Assembly (NCBI RefSeq): GCF_900094835.1
Contig: NZ_FMAO01000005.1
Location: 50,247 to 114,246, forward strand
Source of the DNA: Weissella bombi
Lineage (GTDB): Bacteria > Bacillota > Bacilli > Lactobacillales > Lactobacillaceae
Length of the DNA stretch: 64,000 nucleotides
Reading direction: 5' to 3'
How positions within the stretch are numbered: position 1 is the first letter of the stretch; each line of letters begins with the position of its first letter. Both the position numbers and the translations under genes were made by a program. This document shows positions 26,677 through 35,859 of this stretch, in pieces. The notes beneath the pieces were generated by a model that saw nothing but the letters and a program-made list of their open reading frames with translations, was not told the DNA's origin and made no database searches.

Positions 26677-26708
26677 GGCAAGTCATGATTTAAAAATCAT
26701 GACTTGCC
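26677..26708 (-). repeat. Near-perfect 32-bp palindrome between citC and citX
   Basis: GGCAAGTCATGATTT and its complement (with AA at the centre) form a hairpin of 15 bp in the citX leader, 27 nt before the citX start. There is no T-run behind it, so a simple terminator is unlikely. It could be a processing site or a protein operator. Confidence 0.7.
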
Positions 26709-26777
26709 GGTTAAACAGTACTTTAAAATAATCTTTATACAATAGATACTTTTTGAGTACTACCAATCGACATTTTA

Positions 26778-27830
26778 TTAATTACCATTAATATTTTGTC
26801 CTTCTTTAATACGATCTTGTAATACCGCCATATGTTCTTTGATAAAATTCAAGGTTGTTTCTGGTACTACACTGGCAATCGCTTGTATTTGATTTGTTTT
26901 AATAAATTGTCTTACTGATGTCGCTGAAATTACCTTGCCATCATCACGCTCCTTACGAGGTACAATACATACTTGAATCTCATCACCTAATTCACGTTGC
27001 AATGTCTGATTATACATACTTGTTGTATGCGACAATGGTTCACTACCTAAATAGCGTCGTGTAATATTGAATTCTGGCGCAATGACTGACTTAAATAAGC
27101 GCGCATCTAATTCTGTTTGATACACAATCACGTCATCGGCAGATTGAATAAAATAAGCTGGGAAAGTTGCATAACTAACCATATAATCACCGCCATTTAC
27201 TACAATGACATTTTCTAAATCAGATACACCATCAGAAATCAGCTTAATTCGTTCTGTAGTTGTAAATAAAGAGGCATCTTGATTTACCGCAAAAACATAC
27301 ACAAAATCATTTTCATTGGCGGCTTTTTCAATTAAATATCGATGTCCTAAGGTAAACGGATTAGCATTCATCACAATTCCTGCAATTTGTTTATCCTTTA
27401 AATCCACAACATGGGGTATATTAGCTAAATAATCATCAATATTTGGACGCCCCTTTTCCAACAATACGCCCTGTGCGGTACCAGCTAATTTTTTGAAACC
27501 TACATGTTCAAAACTAGTCTCATATTTTGGCTTTGTAAAAACAAAAATATGATAAACGCCACGCTGGGCCATTCGATTTGTTAATTCGGTCAAAATAGCA
27601 TTAAATCTAGCACCATTTGTGACTCCTTTTTCGCAAGCTGCCACATATTTAATAACATGCCCAGCAATTGATCCAGTTGCAACCAATTTTTCGTCATTAT
27701 AAATGCCAACTGTTTCATCAATTGTGGCTACTTCATTTTCACTAAAACCTGTTATACCGCGATCAATTAAAAAACTTTGCCACTTTTTTCGAACAGTTGG
27801 ATTTGTTAAATATAAGTCTTGCACTTGCAT
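26778..27830 (-). CDS. citC: [Citrate (pro-3S)-lyase] ligase CitC
   Basis: A 350-residue CitC from the ATG at 27830 with GGGAGGTTTATCA upstream; a 16-codon in-frame extension has no ribosome-binding site. An N-terminal GNAT-like part (about 1-120) is followed by the nucleotidyltransferase domain with NPFTLGHRYLIEKAA and ISATSVRQFI. CitC acetylates the CitD prosthetic group using ATP and acetate. It heads the citC-citX-citG-hydrolase operon. Confidence 0.92.
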   Translation of the reverse strand: MQVQDLYLTNPTVRKKWQSFLIDRGITGFSENEVATIDETVGIYNDEKLVATGSIAGHVIKYVAACEKGVTNGARFNAILTELTNRMAQRGVYHIFVFTKPKYETSFEHVGFKKLAGTAQGVLLEKGRPNIDDYLANIPHVVDLKDKQIAGIVMNANPFTLGHRYLIEKAANENDFVYVFAVNQDASLFTTTERIKLISDGVSDLENVIVVNGGDYMVSYATFPAYFIQSADDVIVYQTELDARLFKSVIAPEFNITRRYLGSEPLSHTTSMYNQTLQRELGDEIQVCIVPRKERDDGKVISATSVRQFIKTNQIQAIASVVPETTLNFIKEHMAVLQDRIKEGQNINGN

Positions 27831-28001
27831 TGATAAACCTCCCAGAATACCTGTATATAGGAACGTTTTAAAAATCATAATAATCTATTTCGTCAACATT
27901 TATAATTGTAACGCTGTTTTTTAAAAAATAAAATATATTTTTTACTTTTTTAAAAAGACGACGGGCGTTTTTAAAATAATTAAACATACTTTAAAATTCA
28001 C

Positions 28002-28052
28002 AAAAAAAGCCGAATAAAACAAATTATCATAAAAATTGTCTCACTCAGCCTT
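28002..28052 (-). terminator. Terminator of purB
   Basis: On the minus strand AGGCTGAGTGAGACAA pairs with TTGTTTTATTCGGC using several G-T pairs, followed by a T-run of seven. It lies 25 bp after the purB stop. Confidence 0.7.
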
Positions 28053-28077
28053 ATATTTATAATTTTAATTTACATTA

Positions 28078-29373
28078 TTAAAGCAAGCCTAATCGCTTAT
28101 AGATATCATCAACATGCTTTAAATGCCAGTGGTAATCAAATGCATCATCAATTTGTTCAGTGGTCAAATTATTGGTAATCGTTTCATCTGCATCAACCAA
28201 GTCACGGAATTGCAATTGCTTGTCCCATGATTGTGCTGTTAATGGTTGTACAGTATCATAAGCTGCCTCACGTGACATACCCGCATCAACTAATTTAAGT
28301 AATAGACGTTGTGAATAAATTAAACCGTATGTGCGTGTCATATTTTGCTTCATTGTTTCAGGGAATACTTGCAAATTCTTTAAGATATTTGTCATACGGT
28401 GCAACATGTAATCAACAACCGTCGTACCATCAACCAAAATAATGCGTTCTGCACTTGAATGAGAAATATCACGTTCATGCCATAGTGTCACATTTTCTAA
28501 CGCCGTCACTGAATAGCCACGCAAAACACGTGATAATCCGACAATGTTTTCTGAACCAATTGGGTTACGCTTGTGGGGCATCGCTGATGATCCTTTTTGA
28601 CCACCACGGAATCCCTCTTCTACCTCGTGAATTTCAGAACGTTGCAAACTACGGATTTCAGTTGCCATTTCTTCCAAATTTGACCCAATAATTGCCAACG
28701 TTGTCATGTAATCTGCATGTAAATCACGTGGTAGAATTTGTGAACCAATTGGTTGTGGTGTTAATCCTAGTTCCTTCATTGCAACTTCTTCAACTTGTGG
28801 TGGAATATTTGCAAATGTTCCCACAGCCCCCGATAGCTTACCAGTTTCAATAGCCTTAGCGACATTATCAAATCGCTCAATGTTACGTACCGCTGCTTGG
28901 TAAAAACGTGCCATCTTTAATCCAAACGTTGTTGGTTCTGCTTGAACACCGTGTGTACGACCCATCATAACTGTATCTTTATACTTTAAAGCCATTTCTG
29001 CCAATGTATCTTTCAACGTTTGCAAATCAGCCTTAATAACTTCATTAGCTTGTCGTAAACGTAATGCTTGCGCAGTATCAACAACATCAGTGGACGTCAA
29101 ACCATAATGAATCCACTTTCGTTCTTCGCCCAATGACTCAGAAACATTTCTAGTAAAAGCAACAACATCGTGACGTGTTGTCGCCTCAATTTCAGCAATT
29201 CGATCAACGTCGAACTTTGCATTTTGACGAATAGCTGCTAGGTCTTCTGCTGGAACATGCCCAACTGATACCCAACCTGCTGTAGCTGCGATTTCAACAT
29301 CCAACCAAGATTGGTATTGATTTTCAAGCGACCAAATACGTCCCATTTCAGGACGAGTATAACGATCAATCAT
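28078..29373 (-). CDS. purB: Adenylosuccinate lyase
   Basis: A 431-residue lyase of the fumarase/aspartase superfamily. The signature loop is GSSAMPHKRNPIGSEN with the catalytic Ser, and the second site is TMMGRTHGVQAEPTT with His. It cleaves SAICAR and adenylosuccinate in purine synthesis. A single gene with its own terminator, not in a pur operon, which is common in lactic acid bacteria. Confidence 0.95.
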   Translation of the reverse strand: MIDRYTRPEMGRIWSLENQYQSWLDVEIAATAGWVSVGHVPAEDLAAIRQNAKFDVDRIAEIEATTRHDVVAFTRNVSESLGEERKWIHYGLTSTDVVDTAQALRLRQANEVIKADLQTLKDTLAEMALKYKDTVMMGRTHGVQAEPTTFGLKMARFYQAAVRNIERFDNVAKAIETGKLSGAVGTFANIPPQVEEVAMKELGLTPQPIGSQILPRDLHADYMTTLAIIGSNLEEMATEIRSLQRSEIHEVEEGFRGGQKGSSAMPHKRNPIGSENIVGLSRVLRGYSVTALENVTLWHERDISHSSAERIILVDGTTVVDYMLHRMTNILKNLQVFPETMKQNMTRTYGLIYSQRLLLKLVDAGMSREAAYDTVQPLTAQSWDKQLQFRDLVDADETITNNLTTEQIDDAFDYHWHLKHVDDIYKRLGLL

Positions 29374-29473
29374 CTTTTAATTCCCCTTAATGTTTTTCAA
29401 AAACGCGAACGAAGCATTTCATATATTAATTATTGTATCGTAAATACGAATTATTTTCAGCTTTTTTCAAATA

Positions 29474-29503
29474 AAAAACTGCAGTTAATGACTGCAGTTT
29501 TTA
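29474..29503 (-). terminator. Terminator of prsA
   Basis: On the minus strand AAAACTGCAGT pairs with ACTGCAGTTTTTT around a short CATTA loop and runs into T. It lies right after the prsA stop. Confidence 0.85.
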
Positions 29504-29510
29504 TTATTAA

Positions 29511-30557
29511 CTATTTATCATCTTGTGAACTAGCTGAACTTGATGACTCACTAGACTCACTTGAGCTTGAATTTGATGACTCACTGCTCTTCGAGCTGGC
29601 TGAGCTTGATGATTCACTACTCTTTGAGCTTGATGACTCTGATGATGTGCTACTCTTTGCAGCCTTAGCTGTTGCAGCAGCTTGTGTATAAGTTGACAAA
29701 ACATTTTGCAAGGTAGAATCCTTAATGTTAACATCAGCCTTACCTAATTCATCACCTACAATTGCTTGTACTTTAGTTGTATCAGACATTGTTTGTTCAA
29801 CCAAGATACTCTTCATCTTTGACTTAAGTGCACTAAATGACTTCTTTGAAGCTTGTGAGTTCTTCTTAATAATGAAGTAACCTTGTGATGATTGAGATGC
29901 CACTGGTGTCTTTGTGTATTCACCCTTCTTTAGCTTGAAGGCTGCTGACTTAAAATCATCTTCCAAGTTAGCATCAGTAGAATCAAAGGCAGTCATCTTA
30001 CCACCATTCTTCTTAGTATTAGTATCAATTGACTTTTCTTTTGCTAACTTAGCAAAGTCACCACCCTTGTTTAGCTCAGCAATGACCTTCTTAGCGTCAT
30101 CTTCAGATGATGTCAAAATAACAGAAACATTTGTCTTTGGTTGGTAGCTGTTATAAGCTTTGCGCAATTGCTTTGTTGAGTAGTTTTCGTTAGCAATTAC
30201 TGCTTGCTTTTCTAGCGCTTGAATCTCCAATGATTGTCGGAAACTATCCTCATCCATACCATTTTGTGACAAAGTTTGTGAGAATTGTGAACCATATTGT
30301 TGCTTAGCATCTTTAAATTGTTTTTCGATAGACTTCTTTGAAACCTTATCGCCATACTTATCATCCAAAACCTTTTGAATAATCATATTAGCCAATTCTT
30401 GTTGTCCTGCTGGCGATTTCTTCAAATTTTTATAATACTCAGCTTGTGAAACGTTACCTGCATCAGTCGTTACGATTGATTTAGGACCGATTCCCCAGGC
30501 TGCTAGACCAACTGCTACGGCAACGGCTACTAGCACACCTAATACTTTTTTCCACAT
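29511..30557 (-). CDS. prsA: PrsA-type extracellular foldase (parvulin-like) with serine-rich tail
   Basis: A 348-residue protein with an N-terminal hydrophobic segment (residues 4-22), SurA-like helical parts (35-135) and a divergent parvulin domain (about 140-240). It resembles PrsA, the peptidyl-prolyl isomerase that folds secreted proteins outside the membrane. The usual lipobox Cys is absent: the sequence there is VGLAAWGIGPKS. Thus it may be membrane anchored by an uncleaved helix instead of lipid. The last ~50 residues are an almost pure Ser/Glu/Lys/Ala low-complexity tail. Confidence 0.8.
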   Translation of the reverse strand: MWKKVLGVLVAVAVAVGLAAWGIGPKSIVTTDAGNVSQAEYYKNLKKSPAGQQELANMIIQKVLDDKYGDKVSKKSIEKQFKDAKQQYGSQFSQTLSQNGMDEDSFRQSLEIQALEKQAVIANENYSTKQLRKAYNSYQPKTNVSVILTSSEDDAKKVIAELNKGGDFAKLAKEKSIDTNTKKNGGKMTAFDSTDANLEDDFKSAAFKLKKGEYTKTPVASQSSQGYFIIKKNSQASKKSFSALKSKMKSILVEQTMSDTTKVQAIVGDELGKADVNIKDSTLQNVLSTYTQAAATAKAAKSSTSSESSSSKSSESSSSASSKSSESSNSSSSESSESSSSASSQDDK

Positions 30558-30630
30558 GGGTAGTGCCTTCTTTCTTGATTTTATTTAATATTACAACTTT
30601 TCTAGTTTATCATATAAACACAACTGATAC

Positions 30631-33099
30631 TTAAATTAAATGATAAGTTGCACCAATTGCATAGCGTCCATTGTCCAATTCTTGATGAATTTCCATGTGT
30701 TCCTCAAAATCTGCATGCCAATATGTTAACTGCGCTTTGGGAATACGCCATTGCAATGTTTTTAGTTGTGCCAAAAATTGTTGTTCAACATGTGTTTGAC
30801 GATGGAGCATATAACGAACCACTAAACGCATCCAATCAATGCCTGTTACTTTATCCAAAAAAGCAACCATCGTAAATGGCATTGGTCGAACAATCATCAA
30901 TGGTTCCCCATCATGACTAGGCTGTTGCTTTAATAACATTTGATATAAACCAGGTGTTTCTGAATTCATTTGTGGTCGCGGTATTTTATTCCAAAGATCT
31001 TCAGTCATTGCTGACTGATCTAGAGTTATACCATCATTACTTTGATTACTAATACCAATCAAATAAATCGTTTGACCGTCATAGAAGTAATTAACAATCC
31101 GGCGTGACGTATCAGCCTCCATACTACTTGGCAAATATTTTTCTTTTGCAATCACTTGCACATTAATACCATTGCTACGCAAACTATTAATTAATTTGAT
31201 ACGATTTCCCGGTACAAAAACCTGTGTTGGTTGTTCAATTTCAATAACGTTCATTACATCGGAAATCTCTAGTGGTTCATAGTACTTCTTATTTCCTAAT
31301 TGAGGCATAAACATCAAATCAGTCGGACTGTTATTCATAAGTACTGTTTCAATACCTTGTGCTTGTAACTCAGCTACAACCATTGCCATAACATAAGAAG
31401 CAGCAGCACCATCACCCAGACGGAAACCACCACTACCAATGACTAGTGCCGTATGTGTTCCTAGACGTGTGCTTTCATTCTCTGATTCGAACGTTGAATA
31501 ATACTGATTAGCTGCTTCCTCAAACTCACCTGCAGATGGTTCGAAGGCCTTATAAGTTGGCAAAATACCGTTATCCCAACGATAACGACGTACTTCTTCA
31601 TATTTTGCATTCCACAAACGGGCAATCAAACCATCCGAAAGGCCATAGTATTTTGCTAGTTTAATAACATCAACTTGCCATGGCGTATTTTTTACAGTTT
31701 CTTCTAATTTATTAATTTGATCTAATTTATAGAAATAAAACGCATTAATTTTGGTCATTTCAGCTAATTCATCAACAGTATAACCACGTCTTAAGGCTTC
31801 CAACAATACAAAAATACGATTGTCGCGGGGATGGATAAGTTGCTCAATAATCTCATTATCCGTCAACGCATTCATCACGGTTGGTGAAAAATTACGATTA
31901 TTAAAATGAGCAGCACGAATTGCCTTTTCGAGCGCCTCTTCTACACTGCGTCCCACTCCGATTGTTGTCCCTACTGATTTTTGAACTGTATTTAAGCGAT
32001 GTTCAGTTTTAACACCATTAGATTCAAAATCCCCAAATGAAAAAATAGGGAAACGAATCACAATATGGTCCATTGTCGGCTCCAGTAACGCCGTATGATT
32101 AGCACCTATGACAGGTGTTTTCACTGATTCAAGGGTCTCGCCTAAAATCAAACGTGTTACAACGGGCATAAGTGGATAGCCAGTTGCTGCAACTAATAAT
32201 GCTGCCGTGCGGTCAAAATATGGTGTCACACGAGTTATGACATAATCATCTTCCTTTGGATCAACCGCAAATCTAACTTCTAATAGACCGATGACATCAA
32301 AACCACGAATAACCTTGAAAGCTGCTGCCCGTAATTTTTGATACACAGGATCTGGTAACGTTTGAATAGGTGTAATCGCAATCGAATCTGCAGAGTGAAT
32401 ACCGACTGGATCCATATCTTCAACTCCACCAATTAGTACTGTTGTATCGCGTTTATCACGAACCACTAGCATGGAAATTTCTTGGTGACCCTGAATGCTT
32501 TTATCAATATTCACTTGATGGGTAATTGAGCGATTAAGTGCCGTTTCAACAGCATCCTCTAAATCATCAATATCTGTCACCTGTAGTCGCAGTGTTTGAC
32601 CATTAGGTGCAATTGGGCGTATCACAACTGGTAGCTCAAAATCCCTAACAGCATCAAATGCTTCACTGACATTACCCGCCAAACGTGATTGTACCGTTGG
32701 AATATTTAACTGCATCAATCGTTCATGTAAATACTTTGTATTTTGCGTTGCCTGCATAACTGGTAATGATAATCCTAAAACTTTTGGTGCACCATTACCC
32801 ATTAGCTTTAAAATATCAGCACCTAAACGTGTCGCTGTTGAGCCACCCACTGAAGTTACCATAGCGGTAATATGTTCTTCATTGATAATTGTCATTAAAT
32901 TATCAACAGTTAACTTTTTTTCGATAACCTGGATATCATGACGACTTGTCGTAAAGGCGTATGGATTATCGTCCACAACCACGACTTCATGACCATATTT
33001 TCTGATTGCATCAACTACTTGGTATGTTGCAGCATCCCCTTCAGTTTCACGCCCAAAATCGTTAGCAGAGCCACCAATAATTAGGACTCGTTCTGTCAT
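30631..33099 (-). CDS. carB: Divergent, shortened carbamoyl-phosphate synthase large subunit (CarB-like)
   Basis: An intact frame of 822 residues, against about 1060 for normal CarB. The first half aligns along its length (start VLIIGGSANDFG, middle IHSADSIAITPIQTL, then ATGYPLMPVV), followed by the oligomerisation domain (about 400-540). In the first ATP-grasp the glycine loop RPSxxxGGxGGG is RPIAPNGQTLRLQ, and the metal/ATP residues of the motif EVNPRVSRS read RVTPYFDRT; the Gln before FAxxP is Arg. The second half keeps its N-terminal fold (VIGSGGFRLGDG) and a short remnant (MPFTMVAFLDKVTG), but most of the second ATP-grasp domain and the allosteric domain are gone. It overlaps carA by ATGA. 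A functional synthase is unlikely. Confidence 0.85.
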   Translation of the reverse strand: MTERVLIIGGSANDFGRETEGDAATYQVVDAIRKYGHEVVVVDDNPYAFTTSRHDIQVIEKKLTVDNLMTIINEEHITAMVTSVGGSTATRLGADILKLMGNGAPKVLGLSLPVMQATQNTKYLHERLMQLNIPTVQSRLAGNVSEAFDAVRDFELPVVIRPIAPNGQTLRLQVTDIDDLEDAVETALNRSITHQVNIDKSIQGHQEISMLVVRDKRDTTVLIGGVEDMDPVGIHSADSIAITPIQTLPDPVYQKLRAAAFKVIRGFDVIGLLEVRFAVDPKEDDYVITRVTPYFDRTAALLVAATGYPLMPVVTRLILGETLESVKTPVIGANHTALLEPTMDHIVIRFPIFSFGDFESNGVKTEHRLNTVQKSVGTTIGVGRSVEEALEKAIRAAHFNNRNFSPTVMNALTDNEIIEQLIHPRDNRIFVLLEALRRGYTVDELAEMTKINAFYFYKLDQINKLEETVKNTPWQVDVIKLAKYYGLSDGLIARLWNAKYEEVRRYRWDNGILPTYKAFEPSAGEFEEAANQYYSTFESENESTRLGTHTALVIGSGGFRLGDGAAASYVMAMVVAELQAQGIETVLMNNSPTDLMFMPQLGNKKYYEPLEISDVMNVIEIEQPTQVFVPGNRIKLINSLRSNGINVQVIAKEKYLPSSMEADTSRRIVNYFYDGQTIYLIGISNQSNDGITLDQSAMTEDLWNKIPRPQMNSETPGLYQMLLKQQPSHDGEPLMIVRPMPFTMVAFLDKVTGIDWMRLVVRYMLHRQTHVEQQFLAQLKTLQWRIPKAQLTYWHADFEEHMEIHQELDNGRYAIGATYHLI

Positions 33100-34178
33100 A
33101 CTACACCTCCTCGCCGCGCCATCACCATTTCCATAAACTCAGCAAAAGCCTGGGTTTCTTCTAATGGGCCTGGGGCAGCGTCTGGGAAAAATTGCACACT
33201 AAATGCGGGATAATCACGGTGACGTAAACCTTGAATTTGATTATCCGTAATATCAATATGCGTCACAAATAAAGGAGTATCTTTAATTGAGGCATGATCA
33301 ACATAATATGCTTGTCCCTGTGTTGCGAAAATGATGTCATTCGTAATTTGTTCTCGGATTGGATGATTCATCCCATGATGAGCCGAAGCTAATTCAGTAA
33401 CCTTTGCACCATTCGCAACTGCAAATAATTCATGACCTAACCCAATACCAAACAAAGGTACTCGTTGCTCAAATTCACGAATAATATCTAATGTTGTTTC
33501 TGGTACTTGGTTTGGATCACCTGGGCCAGAAGAGATAACAATCCCATCTGGATCAAGGTTAGCAACCTCATCTATCGTCGCCGAATAAGGCAATACCGTA
33601 ACATTGGCATCAAAATCACTCAGCATTCTTAAAATACCATTTTTAAGACCTAGATCAATCACCACTACATTCGCACTACGCCCTGGATTGGCATAAGCCT
33701 TTGGTGTCGATACTTGTGCCACCTGTTGATTTGTCAATACCATTGCTCGTAACTGGTCAAAAGCGTGGTCATCCGGCTGATCAACAATTGATGCTTTTTG
33801 GACACCTGTTTCACGTAAATGGCGCGTTAAAGCTCGCGTGTCAATTTGTGAAATTCCTGGTACATTATGTCGTTTTAAATAATCATTCAAGCTAAGTGTT
33901 CGTAAACGATTAGTTGATATTTCAGCTATTTCACGAACCACAACACCTTTTACTGAGGGAACAATTGACTCATCTGCATAATGATTAATACCTGCAGCCC
34001 CAATAGTTGGTGTCGTAAACATCACAATTTGATTATAATAAATTGGATTCGTGATAATTTCTTGATACCCGGTCATAGATGTATTAAATACTAATTCACC
34101 AAAAGTTGTTGCAGGTGCACCAAAGGCCTCACCCGCATACACGGTACCATCTTGTAAAATTAAATAACGTGTTGTCAT
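33096..34178 (-). CDS. carA: Divergent carbamoyl-phosphate synthase small subunit (CarA-like) lacking glutaminase residues
   Basis: A 360-residue CarA with a well-conserved N-terminal domain (GELVFNTSMTGYQEIITNP, ISQIDTRALTRHLRE). The class I amidotransferase domain is degraded at the active site: the nucleophile Cys of GICLGHQ is Gly (GIGLGHELFA, codon GGG), and the HPE of SVQYHPEAAPG reads FFPDAAPG, so His and Glu are lost. The TSQNHGY segment reads ATQGQAY. I start at the ATG at 34178; an in-frame TTG at 34199 lies inside a hairpin. The gene lies between pyrR and carB and overlaps carB by 4 nt. It cannot use glutamine as the normal enzyme does. Confidence 0.85.
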   Translation of the reverse strand: MTTRYLILQDGTVYAGEAFGAPATTFGELVFNTSMTGYQEIITNPIYYNQIVMFTTPTIGAAGINHYADESIVPSVKGVVVREIAEISTNRLRTLSLNDYLKRHNVPGISQIDTRALTRHLRETGVQKASIVDQPDDHAFDQLRAMVLTNQQVAQVSTPKAYANPGRSANVVVIDLGLKNGILRMLSDFDANVTVLPYSATIDEVANLDPDGIVISSGPGDPNQVPETTLDIIREFEQRVPLFGIGLGHELFAVANGAKVTELASAHHGMNHPIREQITNDIIFATQGQAYYVDHASIKDTPLFVTHIDITDNQIQGLRHRDYPAFSVQFFPDAAPGPLEETQAFAEFMEMVMARRGGVV

Positions 34179-34187
34179 GACGTTGGT

Positions 34188-34219
34188 ATCGTTTAGCAAA
34201 ATTTCTAAACGATTCCTCC
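34188..34219 (-). promoter_or_regulatory. Hairpin-bridged ribosome-binding site of carA
   Basis: The Shine-Dalgarno GGAGG (34219-34215) lies 36 nt from the ATG at 34178, too far for normal use. Between them ATCGTTTAG and CTAAACGAT (34213-34188) form a perfect 9-bp stem with an 8-nt loop. If folded, the Shine-Dalgarno-to-ATG gap becomes about 10 nt. Seen directly as pairing; the effect on translation is inferred. Confidence 0.6.
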
Positions 34220-34239
34220 TTCCCGTTTAACGGTCAAAA

Positions 34240-34755
<516 letters not shown>

Positions 34756-34785
34756 TTATTCCTTTTCTCTCGTTATTCAAACCTA

Positions 34786-34874
34786 ATAAAAAAAGAGACA
34801 CTACACTCTTAATCTAAAAGGGTAACGTCTCGTCAAATTTATTTATCACATTACCTTCTAGCAATCTCACTGAA
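34786..34874 (-). promoter_or_regulatory. PyrR-dependent attenuator in the pyrR leader
   Basis: On the minus strand the PyrR binding loop reads TTCAGTGAGATTGCTAGAAG (34874-34855), close to the known consensus UCCAGAGAGGCU with following AAGG. Downstream, GAGAC and GTCTC close a terminator hairpin that runs into TTTTTTT (34831-34786). This is the standard PyrR anti-antiterminator arrangement. Confidence 0.8.
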
Positions 34875-34953
34875 CCACCTTAAGAAAGTTTCAATTTATT
34901 TTTTATACATCTATTTTATCATGTTCAACACTATTTGCGAACAAACGGTTCAC

Positions 34954-35859
34954 TTATTCTGCATAGGGTTTTAACTGATCTAACGCCTGTTCAAAATAAT
35001 CTGGTAATGGCGCCTCAAACTGCATTGCTTCTTGAGTTGTAGGTTGTGTTAATCCTAACGTTGCGGCATGCAAATACTGACCATTACCTGCCAGTGTTTT
35101 TTTCGGACCATACAATGGATCACCAGCAACTGGATGTCCAATATAAGCCATGTGCACACGAATTTGATGCGTCCGCCCTGTTTCTAGGGTAACACGTAAC
35201 AACGTGTAACCAACAAATCGTTTAACAACTTCAAAATGGGTTACCGCATCACGTCCGCCCGCAACAACAGCTTGTTTTTTACGATCAGCTTTTGAACGAG
35301 CTAATGGTGCATTAATTGTCCCTTTATTTTCCGTAAATTCACCATGTACCAAAGCATAGTACTGACGCAAATTTTTCTTAGCTTTTAAATCAGCTGACAA
35401 TGCCTCGTGTGCTTTGTCATTCTTAGCAACCATTAGAAGTCCAGAAGTATCTTTATCAATTCGATGAACAATTCCTGGACGAATTACGCCGTTAATTGTT
35501 GAAAGCTTCGTATGATACATCAAAGCGTTAACTAACGTACCATCCGGATGACCAGCAGCCGGATGAACAACCATTCCCTGTGGCTTATTAATAACTAATA
35601 AATCATCATCTTCATATATAATATCTAAAGGAATATTTTGTGGTCGTACATCTAATACAACAGGTTCAGGAACTGTAAATGTTACAACATCCCCTTCATG
35701 AACTTTATACTTCGCTTTTTTTATATCACCATTAACTAATAATACGCCATCATCAATCCATTTTGATATTTGCGTACGTGTATAGTCGGTAAATTCATCC
35801 GCTACTACCTTGTCAAGACGACCAGTTTGTTCTGTAATCGTCAATGTTTCTTCAGTCAT
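34954..35859 (-). CDS. rluD: RluA/RluD-family 23S rRNA pseudouridine synthase
   Basis: A 301-residue synthase. Residues 15-70 form an S4 RNA-binding domain (RLDKVVADEF). The catalytic Asp is in HRIDKDTSGLLMVAKN, and other motifs are INKPQGMVVHPAAGH and TGRTHQIRVHMAYIGHPV. It isomerises uridines in helix 69-type sites. Its start abuts the stop of the EbsA-like gene (0 bp), so the two are co-transcribed. Confidence 0.92.
   Translation of the reverse strand: MTEETLTITEQTGRLDKVVADEFTDYTRTQISKWIDDGVLLVNGDIKKAKYKVHEGDVVTFTVPEPVVLDVRPQNIPLDIIYEDDDLLVINKPQGMVVHPAAGHPDGTLVNALMYHTKLSTINGVIRPGIVHRIDKDTSGLLMVAKNDKAHEALSADLKAKKNLRQYYALVHGEFTENKGTINAPLARSKADRKKQAVVAGGRDAVTHFEVVKRFVGYTLLRVTLETGRTHQIRVHMAYIGHPVAGDPLYGPKKTLAGNGQYLHAATLGLTQPTTQEAMQFEAPLPDYFEQALDQLKPYAE

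Noticed and set aside
29507..29734. Frames overlapping the serine-rich end of prsA
   Set aside because: They arise from the low-complexity repeat coding for the Ser-rich tail in the other frames.
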